Assembly: GCA_945271245.1 (NCBI GenBank)
Contig: CALYPF010000015.1
Span: 1-38,284 of the forward strand
Origin: an uncultured Enterobacteriaceae bacterium
GTDB lineage: Bacteria; Pseudomonadota; Gammaproteobacteria; Enterobacterales; Enterobacteriaceae
Direction: 5' to 3'
Length of the DNA: 38,284 nt
A program made the position numbers and the translations under genes. Positions 10,736 to 21,271 of this stretch are shown here, in pieces; the first letter of the stretch is position 1; every line of letters starts with the position of its first letter. The notes under the pieces are model-generated. The model was not told the origin of the DNA, ran no database searches, and saw only the letters and a program-made list of their open reading frames with translations.

Positions 10736-11575
10736 TTAAGCAGACTCTAAGGGGAGATCGTCGCGGGCGCCCCATTCGCTCCAGGAACCGTCATAGAGTG
10801 TGACATCCGGGGCGCCCAGCGCGCGCAGTGCCAGGATAACCACCGCGGCGGTGACGCCTGAGCCGCAGCTAACGATAGTAGGGCGCTTCGGGTCTACGCC
10901 GCGCCGGGAAAAGATCTCTCTTAGCGCGGCGCTATCTTTCAAATGCCCATCTTCCACTATTTCGGTCCAGGGCACATTCAGCGCGCCCGGGATATGTCCG
11001 CGTCGCAGGCCGGGACGGGGTTCGTCGACGTGGCCTTCAAAACGCGGGGCCGGGCGGGCGTCGATAAGCTGCGCCGTTCTTTCATGGCTTGCTACCAGCA
11101 CCGCCGTGACATTTGTGACTTCGTTCGGGCATTCATTCGCCTCAAATCGCCCTTCTTTAAGCGTGACCGGCCCGGTTTCAAGCGGAGCATTTTCCCGCTG
11201 CCAGCCGGTGAGACCGCCGGCCAGAATAGAGACGTTCTGTGCGCCAAAGTGTTTCAACATCCACCAGGCGCGGGGCGCGGAGAAGAGGTTACCTTCATCG
11301 TAAACCACCAAATGTTTATTTTCCTGTACGCCAAGTTCGCGCATAGCGACGGCGAAGCGTTCTGCGCGCGGCAGCATATGTGGCCAAGGGCTATTCGCAT
11401 CTGACAGCGCTTCAATATCAAAAAAAACCGCATTTGGCAGGTGACCGGCATAATATTCCGCGAGGATATCTCTTTGTGGCCGATCCGGCGGCGCCATTCG
11501 GGCATCAAGGATTTGTACCTGCGGATCGTTAAGGTGTTCTGCCAGCCAGTCGCCGGCAACAAAAAAAGTGGACAT
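10736..11575 (-). CDS. sseA: SseA, 3-mercaptopyruvate sulfurtransferase
   Basis: SseA transfers sulfur from 3-mercaptopyruvate to thiophilic acceptors. It is a tandem-rhodanese enzyme in cysteine and sulfide metabolism. The 279-residue product has an inactive N-terminal rhodanese domain (about 1-150) and a catalytic C-terminal domain. The catalytic loop is CGSGVTA, with the cysteine at about 237; the GSGVTA loop distinguishes mercaptopyruvate from thiosulfate sulfurtransferases. The start MSTFFVAGDWLAEHL matches E. coli. It is convergent with sseB. Its 5' side faces ndk across 361 bases, where K-12 has yfhM and pbpC. Confidence 0.96.
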   Translation of the reverse strand: MSTFFVAGDWLAEHLNDPQVQILDARMAPPDRPQRDILAEYYAGHLPNAVFFDIEALSDANSPWPHMLPRAERFAVAMRELGVQENKHLVVYDEGNLFSAPRAWWMLKHFGAQNVSILAGGLTGWQRENAPLETGPVTLKEGRFEANECPNEVTNVTAVLVASHERTAQLIDARPAPRFEGHVDEPRPGLRRGHIPGALNVPWTEIVEDGHLKDSAALREIFSRRGVDPKRPTIVSCGSGVTAAVVILALRALGAPDVTLYDGSWSEWGARDDLPLESA

Positions 11576-11936
11576 AAAAGGCTCCCTGTTATTGTCATTG
11601 TCCGGCGCTGCAGGACGCCAATGATGGCTCAGAATAGCAGCAATTACGGGCTATAGCCTGCGGAGAAATAAAATCTGTGATTATCAAGTGTTGCTTATTA
11701 ATATCATTTTTTAAAAAAATGTTACTTAGCGCCATAGGCAAGTGGAGCAGGCCTCTTTATAATCGGCGCCACGCTTACTTACGGCGGCCTGTATCATCAC
11801 GCTTACAGAAACAGTATCAGTGCAATAACTGGGGCGAACAGTGGTTTACATGCCTGACCCGCGGTCTTTGCTAATTGCTGGCGGCGGGACGGGCGGAATG
11901 CGCTAACTATAAACAAGACATAATTAGAGGTTATCA
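11576..11936. other. sseA-ndk intergenic region, lacking yfhM and pbpC
   Basis: In K-12 this interval holds yfhM (alpha-2-macroglobulin), pbpC (penicillin-binding protein 1C) and the small RNA ryfA. Here no coding frame for either protein is visible. The segment has AT-rich DNA at about 11675-11720, then a good -10 (TATAAT at 11758-11763) with a weak -35 (TAGGCA at 11735-11740). A GC-rich leader of about 170 bases then runs to ndk. That promoter could drive ndk or a small RNA; I cannot decide which. Confidence 0.6.
11735..11763 (+). promoter_or_regulatory. Candidate sigma-70 promoter upstream of ndk
   Basis: TAGGCA (11735-11740), a 17-base spacer and a perfect TATAAT (11758-11763). It lies about 175 bases before the ndk ATG, implying a long leader or a separate small transcript. 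Confidence 0.5.
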
Positions 11937-12368
11937 ATGGCAATCGAACGTACCTTTTCCATTATTAAGCCCAATGCGGTGGCGAAAAATGTGATTGGCA
12001 ATATTTTTGCGCGTTTTGAAACGGCAGGATTGACTATTGTTGCAACGAAAATGGTGCATCTGACCGCCGAACAGGCCTGCGGTTTTTATGCAGAGCATGA
12101 GGGGAAGGCCTTCTTTGATGGGCTGGTGGCATTTATGACATCCGGGCCGATTGTCGTTTCAGTACTGGAGGGCGAGTCCGCCGTTCGTCGCCACCGTGAA
12201 ATTCTTGGAGCAACCAATCCCGCTAATGCGCTTGCTGGCACGCTGCGCGCTGATTATGCGGATAGCCTGACGGAAAACGGCACCCATGGCTCGGATTCTG
12301 CTGAATCTGCGGCGCGTGAGATTGCCTATTTCTTCGGTGAAGGCGAAGTGTGTTCTCGTACTCGTTAA
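11937..12368 (+). CDS. ndk: Ndk, nucleoside diphosphate kinase
   Basis: Ndk moves the gamma-phosphate between nucleoside triphosphates and diphosphates, balancing NTP and dNTP pools through a phosphohistidine intermediate. The 143-residue product has the active-site motif NGTHGSDS (catalytic histidine about 117), the nucleotide-binding [16 protein letters not shown] start and the C-terminal [13 protein letters not shown]. Length and start agree with E. coli. An AGAGG ribosome site lies 7 bases upstream. It stands alone, with a terminator at 12539-12574. Confidence 0.97.
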   Translation: MAIERTFSIIKPNAVAKNVIGNIFARFETAGLTIVATKMVHLTAEQACGFYAEHEGKAFFDGLVAFMTSGPIVVSVLEGESAVRRHREILGATNPANALAGTLRADYADSLTENGTHGSDSAESAAREIAYFFGEGEVCSRTR

Positions 12369-12497
12369 CCGGTTTTTCTCCGCCGGATGGGAGTAACTCA
12401 CCGAGTCGATGTATGCGCTGCTACCAAAATTGCCATCGGCGATGAGCGTGCGCCGGGTTTTCAGCGGTTATTTACGTTATCGCGGCTTATCGGGCAA

Positions 12498-12525
12498 TTA
12501 AGGCGTGGTATCTGCGCCGTATAAT
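12498..12525 (+). promoter_or_regulatory. Candidate promoter for rlmN operon, upstream of a terminator hairpin
   Basis: TTAAGG (12498-12503), a 16-base spacer and a perfect TATAAT (12520-12525). Transcription from here would enter the hairpin at 12539-12567 almost at once, which may mean attenuation. Confidence 0.4.
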
Positions 12526-12538
12526 TTGTACAATGTTG

Positions 12539-12574
12539 CGCCTTTAGAGATGACTTCTCTGAAGGCGTTTTGTT
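12539..12574 (+). terminator. Strong intrinsic terminator between ndk and rlmN
   Basis: A 12-base stem, CGCCTTTAGAGA (12539-12550) against TCTCTGAAGGCG (12556-12567) with one G-U pair, is followed by TTTTGTT. It terminates ndk and may attenuate rlmN transcription. Confidence 0.8.
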
Positions 12575-12624
12575 ATTAACCCTCCTGGGGCCATAACGTG
12601 TAACAACGAGGCCGGAATACGATT

Positions 12625-13785
12625 ATGTCAGAGCAATTAGCTACCTCTACGGCGAGTGCAACCGCCGCGATACCCGAAAAGATTAACCTGCTGGATCTTA
12701 CGCGTCAGCAAATGCGCCAGTTTTTCCTCGACATGGGGGAAAAGCCCTTTCGCGCCGATCAGGTAATGAAGTGGATTTACCATTACTGCTGCGATGACTT
12801 TGATGAAATGACCGACCTTAATAAGGTGCTGCGCGCTCGCCTGAAAGAGATGGCGGAGATCCGTGCGCCGGAGGTCGTGGAAGAGCAGCGTTCTTCGGAT
12901 GGCACAATCAAATGGGCTATCCTGGTTGCCGGCCAGCGGGTAGAGACAGTGTACATACCCGAAGACGATCGCGCGACGCAGTGCGTATCTTCTCAGGTAG
13001 GCTGCGCGCTGGAATGTAAGTTTTGCTCTACGGCGCAGCAGGGCTTTAACCGCAATCTTCGCGTGTCAGAAATTATTGGTCAGGTTTGGCGGGCGGCGAA
13101 AATTATCGGCGCCGCGAAAGTCACCGGCCAGCGCCCAATCACAAACGTTGTGATGATGGGGATGGGCGAACCGCTGTTAAATCTGAATAATGTGGTGCCG
13201 GCAATGGAAATCATGCTGGATGATTTTGGTTTCGGTCTCTCTAAACGGCGCGTTACCGTCTCGACATCGGGCGTAGTGCCGGCGCTGGATAAGCTTGGCG
13301 ATATGATTGACGTCGCGCTGGCTATCTCTTTGCATGCCCCGACGGATGATATCCGCGACGCGATTATGCCTATCAATAAAAAATACAATATTGAGACTTT
13401 TTTAGGCTCGGTTAGACGGTATCTGGATAAATCTAACGCGAATCAGGGGCGAGTCACCGTTGAATATGTCATGCTCGATCACATTAACGACGGTACCGAG
13501 CATGCGCATCAGCTGGCGGAATGTCTGAAAGATACGCCCTGCAAAATCAATTTAATTCCCTGGAATCCGTTCCCCGGCGCACCCTATGGGCGTAGTTCAA
13601 ATAGCCGGATAGACAGATTTTCTAAAGTGTTAATGGAATATGGATTTACGACTATTGTGCGTAAAACCCGCGGTGATGATATTGATGCTGCGTGTGGGCA
13701 GTTAGCGGGCGAAGTTATCGATCGCACGCGGCGTACCTTGGGTAAGCGCTTACAGGGCGAGGCCATTGACGTTAAGGCGATATAG
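12625..13785 (+). CDS. rlmN: RlmN, dual-specificity 23S rRNA/tRNA adenine-C2 methyltransferase
   Basis: RlmN is a radical-SAM enzyme that methylates A2503 of 23S rRNA and A37 of a subset of tRNAs, affecting translational fidelity. The 386-residue product has the radical-SAM triad in [15 protein letters not shown] (about residues 127-134) and the SAM-binding [10 protein letters not shown]. The catalytic C-terminal cysteine is in [12 protein letters not shown] (about 357). The N-terminal 20 residues are diverged and slightly longer than in E. coli. It heads the rlmN-rodZ-ispG-hisS run; a 371-base gap precedes rodZ. Confidence 0.97.
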   Translation: MSEQLATSTASATAAIPEKINLLDLTRQQMRQFFLDMGEKPFRADQVMKWIYHYCCDDFDEMTDLNKVLRARLKEMAEIRAPEVVEEQRSSDGTIKWAILVAGQRVETVYIPEDDRATQCVSSQVGCALECKFCSTAQQGFNRNLRVSEIIGQVWRAAKIIGAAKVTGQRPITNVVMMGMGEPLLNLNNVVPAMEIMLDDFGFGLSKRRVTVSTSGVVPALDKLGDMIDVALAISLHAPTDDIRDAIMPINKKYNIETFLGSVRRYLDKSNANQGRVTVEYVMLDHINDGTEHAHQLAECLKDTPCKINLIPWNPFPGAPYGRSSNSRIDRFSKVLMEYGFTTIVRKTRGDDIDAACGQLAGEVIDRTRRTLGKRLQGEAIDVKAI

Positions 13786-14156
13786 CGCGCAGCGACGCCT
13801 GGAAAAGACGATACAGTGCTTTCCGGGTGTTTCCTATTATTGCGTAAATGCAATAATTACGGTGCGTTTTTTTATGCTTTAAGGCAGTATGTAAAGGAAC
13901 TACAACGGGTTAGCTCTGCGAAGCGGATAAGAGTTACGGCGTAAAGACCGGACAACGGCCGAAAAGCTGTCTATGGTTTAAATACCGGGAAATTAAATGT
14001 CTTGGGGCTGAAGGTAAGGTTACAGCTTCGGGTTGAGCATCGCGATACCGATTCGCTTCCTGCAGAGATTCTTTCGCGGCGCAGGCACAGCGCGAAAAGC
14101 GCGTTTAATGGCTGACGCTTATTAATTCATAGAAACAGTACCAGCAATTGTCGCCA
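13786..14156 (+). other. rlmN-rodZ intergenic region
   Basis: The region is 371 bases with no convincing coding frame. A short CCGGGTGTTTCC / GGAAA stretch near 13800-13830 and an AT-rich patch at 13835-13880 are visible. The remainder is a moderately structured leader before rodZ. I recognise no RNA family here. A start for rodZ transcription or a processed leader is plausible but not shown. Confidence 0.4.
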
Positions 14157-15206
14157 ATGAATACTGAAGCCACTCACGATCAAAATACAGCATTAAGCAC
14201 GGGCGAACGTTTGCGGATCGCCCGCGAAAAACTTGGATTTAGCCAGCAAACGGTGGCGGAACGGCTTTGCCTGAAAGTCTCGACGGTGCGTGATATCGAA
14301 GAAGATAACGCGCCTGCTGATTTGGCTTCCACCTTTTTGCGCGGCTATATCCGTTCCTATGCGCGTCTGGTGCATATTCCTGAAGAAGAACTGTTACCCG
14401 GCATGGAAAAACAGGCGCCTGTGAAGGCAGCCAAAGTGCAGCCCATGCAAAGTTTTTCCCTGGGTAAGCGGCGCAAAAAGCGCGACGGCTGGTTAATGAG
14501 TTTTACCTGGCTGATACTTTTTGTCGTCGTTGGCCTGACGGGGGCCTGGTGGTGGCAAAACCATAAAGCGCAGCAGGAAGAAATTAATACGATGGCAGGT
14601 AGCGCATCGGATAGCTCGGAAGTTAGCGCTAATGGCGCGCAGTCAGTTCCGTTAGGCGGTATTGATACCGGCACTCAGGCGCGCGATGGAAGTAATTCTG
14701 TGGCTACAGACGCCGATACTAATAATGCTCAGCCTACCGCGGTCGATCAAGCTCCGCGTACTGCTGAACAAAATACGTCGACGCCAGACTCTTCTACGGC
14801 TGGAAACGCCGCAGCTCAGCCAGACTCTCTGGCGTCTGGTCAGTCGAATACTGACAGTACACAGCCAGCGCAGCCGCAGGTAAACCCGCCGGCTGTGAAT
14901 GATGCCAGTAACGGGCAATTGCCAACTGACCAGGCCGGTGTGACGCAGCCCCTTGCCGATCCTAACGCGCTAGTAATGAATTTTAACGCCGACTGCTGGC
15001 TTGAAGTTCGTGATGCAACCGGGAAAAAACTGTTTAGTGGGATGCAGCGTAAAGATGGCAGTCTGAATCTGGCAGGGCAGCCGCCGTATCGTTTGAAAAT
15101 TGGCGCTCCGGCAGCCGTTCAGGTTCAATTCCAGGGTAAACCTGTGGACCTGAGCCGCTTTATCAGAACTAACCAGGTTGCACGCCTGACGCTGAACGCA
15201 GAATAA
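14157..15206 (+). CDS. rodZ: RodZ, MreB-binding cell-shape protein
   Basis: RodZ is a bitopic inner-membrane protein that links MreB to the elongasome. The N-terminal cytoplasmic helix-turn-helix domain (about 18-90; SFSQQTV-type motif [20 protein letters not shown]) binds MreB. A juxtamembrane basic patch KRRKKRDGW precedes the single transmembrane helix (about 112-132). A Ser/Thr/Gln-rich periplasmic linker (about 140-255) then leads to a C-terminal beta domain (DUF4115). I chose ATG 14157 ([10 protein letters not shown]) because it matches E. coli exactly; a TTG nine bases upstream is also open. The product is 349 residues. The linker is the variable part. Confidence 0.95.
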   Translation: MNTEATHDQNTALSTGERLRIAREKLGFSQQTVAERLCLKVSTVRDIEEDNAPADLASTFLRGYIRSYARLVHIPEEELLPGMEKQAPVKAAKVQPMQSFSLGKRRKKRDGWLMSFTWLILFVVVGLTGAWWWQNHKAQQEEINTMAGSASDSSEVSANGAQSVPLGGIDTGTQARDGSNSVATDADTNNAQPTAVDQAPRTAEQNTSTPDSSTAGNAAAQPDSLASGQSNTDSTQPAQPQVNPPAVNDASNGQLPTDQAGVTQPLADPNALVMNFNADCWLEVRDATGKKLFSGMQRKDGSLNLAGQPPYRLKIGAPAAVQVQFQGKPVDLSRFIRTNQVARLTLNAE

Positions 15207-15237
15207 TGCGCCGGTCGATAACCAGCAGAGAAGTAGT

Positions 15238-16356
15238 ATGAATCACGAATCCCCTATCCAGCGTAGAAAATCGACGCGCATTTATGTAGGTAACGTTCCC
15301 ATTGGCGATGGTGCTCCCATCGCCGTACAGTCGATGACGAATACTCGCACAACTGATGTTGATGCGACGGTTGCTCAAATTAATGCATTGGCGCGTGCAG
15401 GTGCCGATATTGTGCGGGTATCCGTTCCTACAATGGATGCGGCTGAGGCGTTTAAGCTCATTAAGCAGCGGGTGAGCCTACCGCTGGTGGCTGATATCCA
15501 CTTTGATTACCGCATTGCGCTGAAAGTTGCCGAATACGGCGTTGACTGCCTGCGGATCAACCCCGGTAATATCGGAAATGAGGAACGTATTCGTCAGGTC
15601 GTTGACTGCGCGCGTGATAAAAATATTCCTATTCGCATTGGCGTAAACGCCGGATCGCTGGAAAAAGATATCCAGGAAAAATATGGTGAACCGACGCCAC
15701 AGGCGCTGCTGGAGTCAGCAATGCGTCATGTCGATCACTTGGATCGACTTAATTTCAATCAGTTCAAAGTTAGCGTTAAAGCTTCCGATGTCTTTCTGGC
15801 AGTTGATGCATATCGTCTGCTGGCGAAAGCTATCGATCAGCCTTTGCATCTGGGGATCACCGAGGCGGGCGGTGCGCGCAGTGGCGCAGTGAAGTCTGCT
15901 ATTGGATTAGGGCTGCTGTTGTCTGAGGGAATTGGCGATACGCTGCGCGTGTCTTTGGCCGCCGATCCCGTAGAGGAGATCAAAGTTGGCTTTGATATTC
16001 TCAAGTCGCTGCGCATCCGGGCCCGTGGGATCAACTTTATCGCCTGCCCAACCTGCTCGCGCCAGGAATTTGATGTGATTGGTACGGTTAACGCTCTCGA
16101 ACAGCGGCTGGAAGATATCACTACTCCGATGGATGTTTCGATTATTGGATGTGTGGTTAACGGCCCCGGTGAAGCGCTGGTGTCGACGCTCGGCGTCACC
16201 GGTGGCAGCTGGAAGAGCGGATTTTATGAAGAAGGCGAGCGCACAGACAGACTGGATAACGACGATATGATTGCGCAACTGGAAGCAAAAATCCGCGCGA
16301 AAGCGGCCATGCTGGACGAAAAAAAGCGTATTGAGGTACAACAACTCGAAAAATAG
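15238..16356 (+). CDS. ispG: IspG, 4-hydroxy-3-methylbut-2-enyl diphosphate synthase
   Basis: IspG (GcpE) is the [4Fe-4S] enzyme of the MEP isoprenoid pathway that converts methylerythritol cyclodiphosphate to HMBPP. The 372-residue length is that of E. coli. An N-terminal TIM-barrel is followed by the cluster domain with cysteines in [11 protein letters not shown] (C270, C273) and GCVVNGPGE (C305, with the glutamate ligand nearby). The start follows AGAGAAG at good spacing. The enzyme depends on the ISC system encoded upstream in this window. It is 31 bases downstream of rodZ. Confidence 0.98.
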   Translation: MNHESPIQRRKSTRIYVGNVPIGDGAPIAVQSMTNTRTTDVDATVAQINALARAGADIVRVSVPTMDAAEAFKLIKQRVSLPLVADIHFDYRIALKVAEYGVDCLRINPGNIGNEERIRQVVDCARDKNIPIRIGVNAGSLEKDIQEKYGEPTPQALLESAMRHVDHLDRLNFNQFKVSVKASDVFLAVDAYRLLAKAIDQPLHLGITEAGGARSGAVKSAIGLGLLLSEGIGDTLRVSLAADPVEEIKVGFDILKSLRIRARGINFIACPTCSRQEFDVIGTVNALEQRLEDITTPMDVSIIGCVVNGPGEALVSTLGVTGGSWKSGFYEEGERTDRLDNDDMIAQLEAKIRAKAAMLDEKKRIEVQQLEK

Positions 16357-16466
16357 CGCAGGCTGGGAAGCATCGCGCTTCCCGTGTATGATTGAACCCA
16401 CTAAGGATATCGGCGTCGTGAAAATCAACGCCGGGTTCATTTTTGTTGAGACAACAGAGAAGCGAC

Positions 16467-17741
16467 GTGGCAAAAAATATTCAAGCTATCCGTGGTATGA
16501 ACGATTACCTGCCTGGAGATACCGCGCTTTGGCAGTGTGTCGAACGTATTTTAAAACAGGTGCTGGCAAGCTACGGTTATAGTGAAATCCGTTTGCCGAT
16601 TGTAGAGCAGACTCCGTTATTTAAGCGCGCGATCGGTGAAGTGACCGATGTCGTAGAAAAGGAAATGTATACCTTTGAGGACCGCAATGGCGATAGCCTG
16701 ACCCTGCGTCCTGAAGGGACGGCGGGCTGCGTGCGTGCCGGCATTGAGCATGGTCTGCTGTACAATCAGGAACAGCGTTTGTGGTATATCGGGCCAATGT
16801 TCCGCCATGAACGCCCACAGAAAGGGCGCTATCGCCAGTTTCATCAAATGGGTGTGGAAGTTTTTGGCCTGGAAGGCCCGGACATTGACGCCGAGCTGAT
16901 TATGCTGACAGCGCGCTGGTGGCGTGCCCTGGGCATCGACCAGCACGTTTCACTGGAGCTGAACTCCATAGGCTCGCTCGAATCCCGCGCGCAATATCGT
17001 GAGGCGCTGGTTGCCTATCTGGAGCAATACAAAGAGCGGCTGGATGACGACTGTAAACGTCGTATGTATACCAATCCGCTGCGCGTGCTGGATTCGAAAA
17101 ATCCGGACGTGCAGTCTTTGTTAGATGATGCCCCTAAACTGGGTGACTATCTTGATGAAGAATCGCGAGCGCACTTCGCCGGTTTGTGTGCCAATCTGGA
17201 CGCCGTCGGCATTCCCTATACGATTAATCAGCGGCTGGTTCGCGGGTTAGATTATTATAATCGCACCGTTTTTGAGTGGGTAACGACTAGCCTCGGCTCG
17301 CAGGGTACAGTGTGTGCCGGCGGGCGCTATGATGGTCTCGTGGAACAACTGGGCGGGCGCGCGGCGCCAGCCGTGGGTTTTGCGATGGGGCTTGAGCGCC
17401 TTATTCTGCTGGTGCAGGCCGTGAACCCGAGTTTTAAAGCTGACTCCGCCGTTGATATCTATCTGGTTTCCTCCGGAGAGGGCACGCAAACTGCGGCAAT
17501 GTTACTGGCAGAACGGGTGCGTGATGCATTGCCAGACCGTAAGTTGATGACGAATTACGGTGGTGGCAATTTCAAAAAACAGTTCAGTCGCGCTGATAAA
17601 TGGGGCGCCCGCGTGGCGCTCGTCCTCGGCGAGGATGAAGTGGCTCATGAACAAGTGGTGGTGAAGGATTTGCGTTCCGGTGAGCAGTTAAAGGTTGCTC
17701 AGCGTGATGTGGCCGCCCAATTGCAGACATTGCTGGGCTAA
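16467..17741 (+). CDS. hisS: HisS, histidyl-tRNA synthetase
   Basis: This is the class II aminoacyl-tRNA synthetase that charges tRNA-His. The 424-residue protein contains motif 2 ([17 protein letters not shown]), the histidine-specific signatures [15 protein letters not shown] and [14 protein letters not shown], motif 3 (GFAMGLERL) and a C-terminal anticodon-binding domain from about 330. I chose GTG 16467 ([16 protein letters not shown] after the initiator), preceded by GAGAAG. The frame is open for eight codons upstream but the GTG matches E. coli. Confidence 0.97.
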   Translation: MAKNIQAIRGMNDYLPGDTALWQCVERILKQVLASYGYSEIRLPIVEQTPLFKRAIGEVTDVVEKEMYTFEDRNGDSLTLRPEGTAGCVRAGIEHGLLYNQEQRLWYIGPMFRHERPQKGRYRQFHQMGVEVFGLEGPDIDAELIMLTARWWRALGIDQHVSLELNSIGSLESRAQYREALVAYLEQYKERLDDDCKRRMYTNPLRVLDSKNPDVQSLLDDAPKLGDYLDEESRAHFAGLCANLDAVGIPYTINQRLVRGLDYYNRTVFEWVTTSLGSQGTVCAGGRYDGLVEQLGGRAAPAVGFAMGLERLILLVQAVNPSFKADSAVDIYLVSSGEGTQTAAMLLAERVRDALPDRKLMTNYGGGNFKKQFSRADKWGARVALVLGEDEVAHEQVVVKDLRSGEQLKVAQRDVAAQLQTLLG

Positions 17742-17778
17742 TTAGCCTGAATAGCCCGGCGTGAAGGAGTAGGACCGC

Positions 17779-18399
17779 GTGGAAATATATGACAACGAAA
17801 ATGAACAGGTCGACGCGATAAAGCGTTTTTTTGCCGAGAATGGTAAAGCGCTTGCCGTTGGCGTAGTACTAGGGATTGGCGCTCTGTTAGGCTGGCGGTA
17901 CTGGAATAGCCATCAATCTGAATCGGCGCGTACTACCTCTCTGGTGTACGATAAGGCTATTTCTGCTATTAGCGCAGAAAAACCCGCGACGCTGGAAGCT
18001 GTCGATAAATTCGTCGATGAAAACCAGAACAATTACGGCGCGCTGGCTGCGTTAAATCTTGCCCGGCAGTATGTGGATACTCAGGCGCTGGATAAAGCGG
18101 CGGCGACGCTGCAAAAAGGCGTTACGGCCACTAAAGATAGCCAACTACAGGCGCTATTAAATCTGCGCCTGGCGCGCGTCCTGGTTCAACAAAAACAGGC
18201 TGATGCCGCGCTAAAAACGCTTGAAACCATTAAAGGTGAGGGCTGGACTGCGATGGTCGCCGATATGCGCGGTGAAGCGCTGCTCAGCAAGGGAGATAAG
18301 CAGGGCGCGCGTGAAGCCTGGAGTCAGGGCGTAAATAGCGGAGCTTCTCCGGCCCTGCGCGAAATGATGCAGATGAAAATCAATAACTTATCCAGCTAA
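17779..18399 (+). CDS. yfgM: YfgM, inner-membrane TPR protein of the SecYEG/PpiD complex
   Basis: YfgM is a membrane-anchored periplasmic protein that associates with PpiD and the SecYEG translocon, and is linked to periplasmic chaperone traffic and Rcs signalling. The 206-residue product has a short cytoplasmic N-terminus, one transmembrane helix (about 24-43; ALAVGVVLGIGALLGWRYW) and TPR-like helices to the end (YGALAALNLARQYV, ALKTLETIKGEGW). The start is GTG at 17779 with AGGAGTAGG upstream, as in E. coli. It lies 37 bases after hisS and 10 before bamB. Confidence 0.95.
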   Translation: MEIYDNENEQVDAIKRFFAENGKALAVGVVLGIGALLGWRYWNSHQSESARTTSLVYDKAISAISAEKPATLEAVDKFVDENQNNYGALAALNLARQYVDTQALDKAAATLQKGVTATKDSQLQALLNLRLARVLVQQKQADAALKTLETIKGEGWTAMVADMRGEALLSKGDKQGAREAWSQGVNSGASPALREMMQMKINNLSS

Positions 18400-18409
18400 G
18401 AGGGACCCG

Positions 18410-19591
18410 ATGCAATTGCGTAAATTATTTGTGCCTGGCCTTATTTCACTAGCATTGCTCAGCGGCTGCTCTTTATTCAGTAGTGAAGAGGATGTGGTTA
18501 AAATGTCCCCGCTGCCGAAAGTTGAGAACCAATTTTCTCCGGAGAAAGCGTGGAAAACCTCGGTTGGCGATGGTATTGGCGAATTCTACTCTAATCTACA
18601 TCCTGCCGCGCAGGATGGCGTTGTTTATGCAGCAGATCGTTTTGGCAAGGTTAAAGCGGTTGATGCGAATTCTGGTAAAGAAGTCTGGAGCGTTAATTTA
18701 GCGGAAAAAACGGGCTTTTTCTCTGCTAATCGCCCAGCCTTACTCTCCGGTGGTGTGACAGTTTCGGGCGGGCACGTATACGTCGGTAGCGAGAAAGCGC
18801 AGGTATATGCGCTGAATACCTCCGATGGCACTACTGCCTGGCAGACCCGCGTTGCGGGTGAGGCGTTATCACGGCCGGTAGTGAGTGACGGTGTGGTTTT
18901 GGTGCATACCAGTAACGGGCAATTACAGGCGCTGGATGAAAATAGCGGCGCGGTTAAATGGACTGTAAACCTGGATATGCCAACGCTTTCACTGCGCGGA
19001 GAGTCTGCGCCGGTTGTTGCCTATGGCGCTGCGGTTGTTGGCGGGGATAACGGACGCGTGAGCGCCGTGCTGTTAAATCAGGGGCAAATGATTTGGCAGC
19101 AGCGTATTTCTCAGGCGGTAGGCGCAACAGAAATCGATCGTCTGGGCGATGTGGATGTAACGCCGGTAGTGGTTAACGGCGTAGTCTACGCGCTAGCCTG
19201 GAACGGTAACCTTACCGCGTTAGATTTACGATCCGGGCAAATTATGTGGAAACGTGAACTGGGTTCCGTCAACGATTTCATCGTCGACGCCGGGCGTATC
19301 TATCTGGTAGATCAAAGCGACCGCGTCCTGGCATTATCCGCCGACGGTGGCGTTACGCTCTGGACTCAATATGATTTACTGCATCGCAACCTTACGGCGC
19401 CCGCGCTATTTAATGGTTATCTGGTTGTAGGTGACAGTGAAGGTTATATGCACTGGATTGATACCACCAACGGATTGTTCGTGGCACAGCAGGAAGTGGA
19501 CAGTTCCGGATTCCGTACGGAGCCGGTCGTTGCAAATGACAAACTGTTAATTCAGGCGAAAGACGGCACGCTGTACGCGATTACGCGCTAA
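18410..19591 (+). CDS. bamB: BamB, outer-membrane beta-barrel assembly lipoprotein
   Basis: BamB is a lipoprotein of the BAM complex that inserts beta-barrel proteins in the outer membrane; it contacts BamA POTRA domains. The N-terminal signal ends in the lipobox LLSGC (acylated cysteine about residue 20). The rest is an eight-bladed PQQ-type beta-propeller with repeated W-containing blades such as GKEVWSVNLAEK, GTTAWQTRVAGE and GAVKWTVNLDM. At 393 residues it is one longer than E. coli. AGAGGGA precedes the ATG. A strong terminator lies 17 bases after the stop. Confidence 0.97.
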   Translation: MQLRKLFVPGLISLALLSGCSLFSSEEDVVKMSPLPKVENQFSPEKAWKTSVGDGIGEFYSNLHPAAQDGVVYAADRFGKVKAVDANSGKEVWSVNLAEKTGFFSANRPALLSGGVTVSGGHVYVGSEKAQVYALNTSDGTTAWQTRVAGEALSRPVVSDGVVLVHTSNGQLQALDENSGAVKWTVNLDMPTLSLRGESAPVVAYGAAVVGGDNGRVSAVLLNQGQMIWQQRISQAVGATEIDRLGDVDVTPVVVNGVVYALAWNGNLTALDLRSGQIMWKRELGSVNDFIVDAGRIYLVDQSDRVLALSADGGVTLWTQYDLLHRNLTAPALFNGYLVVGDSEGYMHWIDTTNGLFVAQQEVDSSGFRTEPVVANDKLLIQAKDGTLYAITR

Positions 19592-19607
19592 CAGCTGACA
19601 GCCAATG

Positions 19608-19649
19608 AAAACGGCCCCCTGAGCGTATAGCTGGGGCCGTTTTCCTGTT
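19608..19649 (+). terminator. Terminator between bamB and der
   Basis: AAAACGGCCCC (19608-19618) pairs with GGGGCCGTTTT (19633-19643), with TTTT at the 3' arm and a T-rich tail to 19652. Confidence 0.85.
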
Positions 19650-19709
19650 TTTAGTCGCAGCGCTTTATGGCGCTGTCGATAATTCGTTAGATAGTAAGAG
19701 GCATTAATA

Positions 19710-21194
19710 ATGATACCAGTGGTCGCGCTTGTCGGGCGCCCTAACGTTGGAAAATCCACGTTGTTTAACCGATTAACTCGCACGCGCGATGCGCTGGTGG
19801 CGGATTTTCCTGGGCTGACTCGCGATCGTAAATACGGCCGTGCTGAAGTGGAGGGGCGCGAGTTTATCTGTATTGACACTGGCGGTATCGATGGAAGCGA
19901 GGAAGAGGGCGTTGAAACACGGATGGCGGCTCAGTCACTTCTGGCGATAGAAGAGGCCGATGTCGTACTGTTTATGGTAGATGCGCGCGCGGGATTAATG
20001 GCAGCCGATAAAGCGATTGCCAGTCATTTACGTATGCGTGATAAGCCGACGTTCCTGGTCGCCAACAAGACCGATGGCCTGGATCCCGATCAGGCCGTGG
20101 CCGATTTTTATTCCATGGGCCTCGGGGAAATCTATCCGATAGCGGCATCGCACGGGCGCGGAGTGACCAGCCTTCTGGAACACGTACTACTGCCCTGGAT
20201 GGAAGAAACCGCGCCGGAAGAAGAGCAGGATGATGACGCGGCATACTGGGCGCAGTTTGCGAAAGAACACGGTGAGGCGCCGGAAGAAGAAGAAGCCGAG
20301 GCTGAATTTAACCCGCAGGATCTTCCTATTAAGCTCGCTATCGTTGGGCGGCCGAACGTAGGTAAGTCGACGCTTACTAATCGGATTCTGGGAGAGGATC
20401 GCGTCGTCGTGTATGACATGCCGGGTACCACCCGCGATAGCGTCTACATTCCTATGGAACGTGATGAGCGTGAATATATACTGATTGATACCGCGGGGGT
20501 ACGTAAGCGCGGCAAGATTACCGAATCGGTAGAAAAATTTTCCGTGATCAAAACGCTGCAGGCAATTGAAGATGCCAATGTTGTGTTACTGGTCATCGAT
20601 GCGCGTGAGGGCATTTCCGATCAGGATTTATCGCTATTAGGCTTTATTCTTAATAGTGGGCGCTCACTTGTAATTGTGGTGAATAAATGGGATGGCCTGA
20701 GCCAGGAAGTAAAAGAGCAGGTGAAAGAGACGCTGGATTTCCGTCTTGGATTTATTGATTTTGCTCGCGTACATTTTATTTCTGCGCTGCACGGCAGCGG
20801 CGTTGGCAATTTATTTGAGTCCGTGCTGGAAGCTTATGATAGCTCAACGCGGCGTGTAGGAACCTCAATGCTGACGCGTATTATGACTATGGCAGTTGAT
20901 GACCACCAGCCACCGCTGGTGCGCGGGCGCCGAGTAAAGCTGAAATATGCCCATGCCGGAGGCTATAATCCTCCTATCGTTGTAATCCATGGCAATCAGG
21001 TAAAAAATCTGCCGGATTCATATAAACGCTACCTGATGAATTATTTCCGCCGCTCGCTCAATGTCATGGGAACGCCTATTCGCATCCAGTTTAAAGAGGG
21101 TGAGAACCCTTACGCGAATAAACGTAATACGCTTACCCCCACGCAGATGCGAAAGCGTAAGCGTTTGATTAAGCACATCAAACAAAGTAAATAA
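19710..21194 (+). CDS. der: Der (EngA), double-domain ribosome-assembly GTPase
   Basis: Der has two tandem GTPase domains and is required for 50S subunit assembly. The 494-residue protein has G1 motifs [10 protein letters not shown] in both domains (about residues 9 and 210). Each domain has DxxG (DTGG, DTAG), and NKTD/NKWD appear as G4. An acidic linker EEEQDDDA and EEEEAEAE lies between them (about 168-200), followed by a C-terminal KH-like domain ending [13 protein letters not shown]. It follows bamB with its own terminator between and is closed by a terminator. In K-12 yfgJ and then xseA follow; here an accessory segment intervenes. Confidence 0.98.
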   Translation: MIPVVALVGRPNVGKSTLFNRLTRTRDALVADFPGLTRDRKYGRAEVEGREFICIDTGGIDGSEEEGVETRMAAQSLLAIEEADVVLFMVDARAGLMAADKAIASHLRMRDKPTFLVANKTDGLDPDQAVADFYSMGLGEIYPIAASHGRGVTSLLEHVLLPWMEETAPEEEQDDDAAYWAQFAKEHGEAPEEEEAEAEFNPQDLPIKLAIVGRPNVGKSTLTNRILGEDRVVVYDMPGTTRDSVYIPMERDEREYILIDTAGVRKRGKITESVEKFSVIKTLQAIEDANVVLLVIDAREGISDQDLSLLGFILNSGRSLVIVVNKWDGLSQEVKEQVKETLDFRLGFIDFARVHFISALHGSGVGNLFESVLEAYDSSTRRVGTSMLTRIMTMAVDDHQPPLVRGRRVKLKYAHAGGYNPPIVVIHGNQVKNLPDSYKRYLMNYFRRSLNVMGTPIRIQFKEGENPYANKRNTLTPTQMRKRKRLIKHIKQSK

Positions 21195-21232
21195 AGTCTT
21201 TTTGAAGAACAGTTCATACAGAGATAACTTTC

Positions 21233-21260
21233 GCCCGCACGGCTAGCGGGCTTTTTTTTT
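21233..21260 (+). terminator. Rho-independent terminator after der
   Basis: GCCCGC (21233-21238) pairs with GCGGGC (21246-21251) and is followed by nine T residues. Confidence 0.88.
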
Positions 21261-21271
21261 GCCAACTGAAA

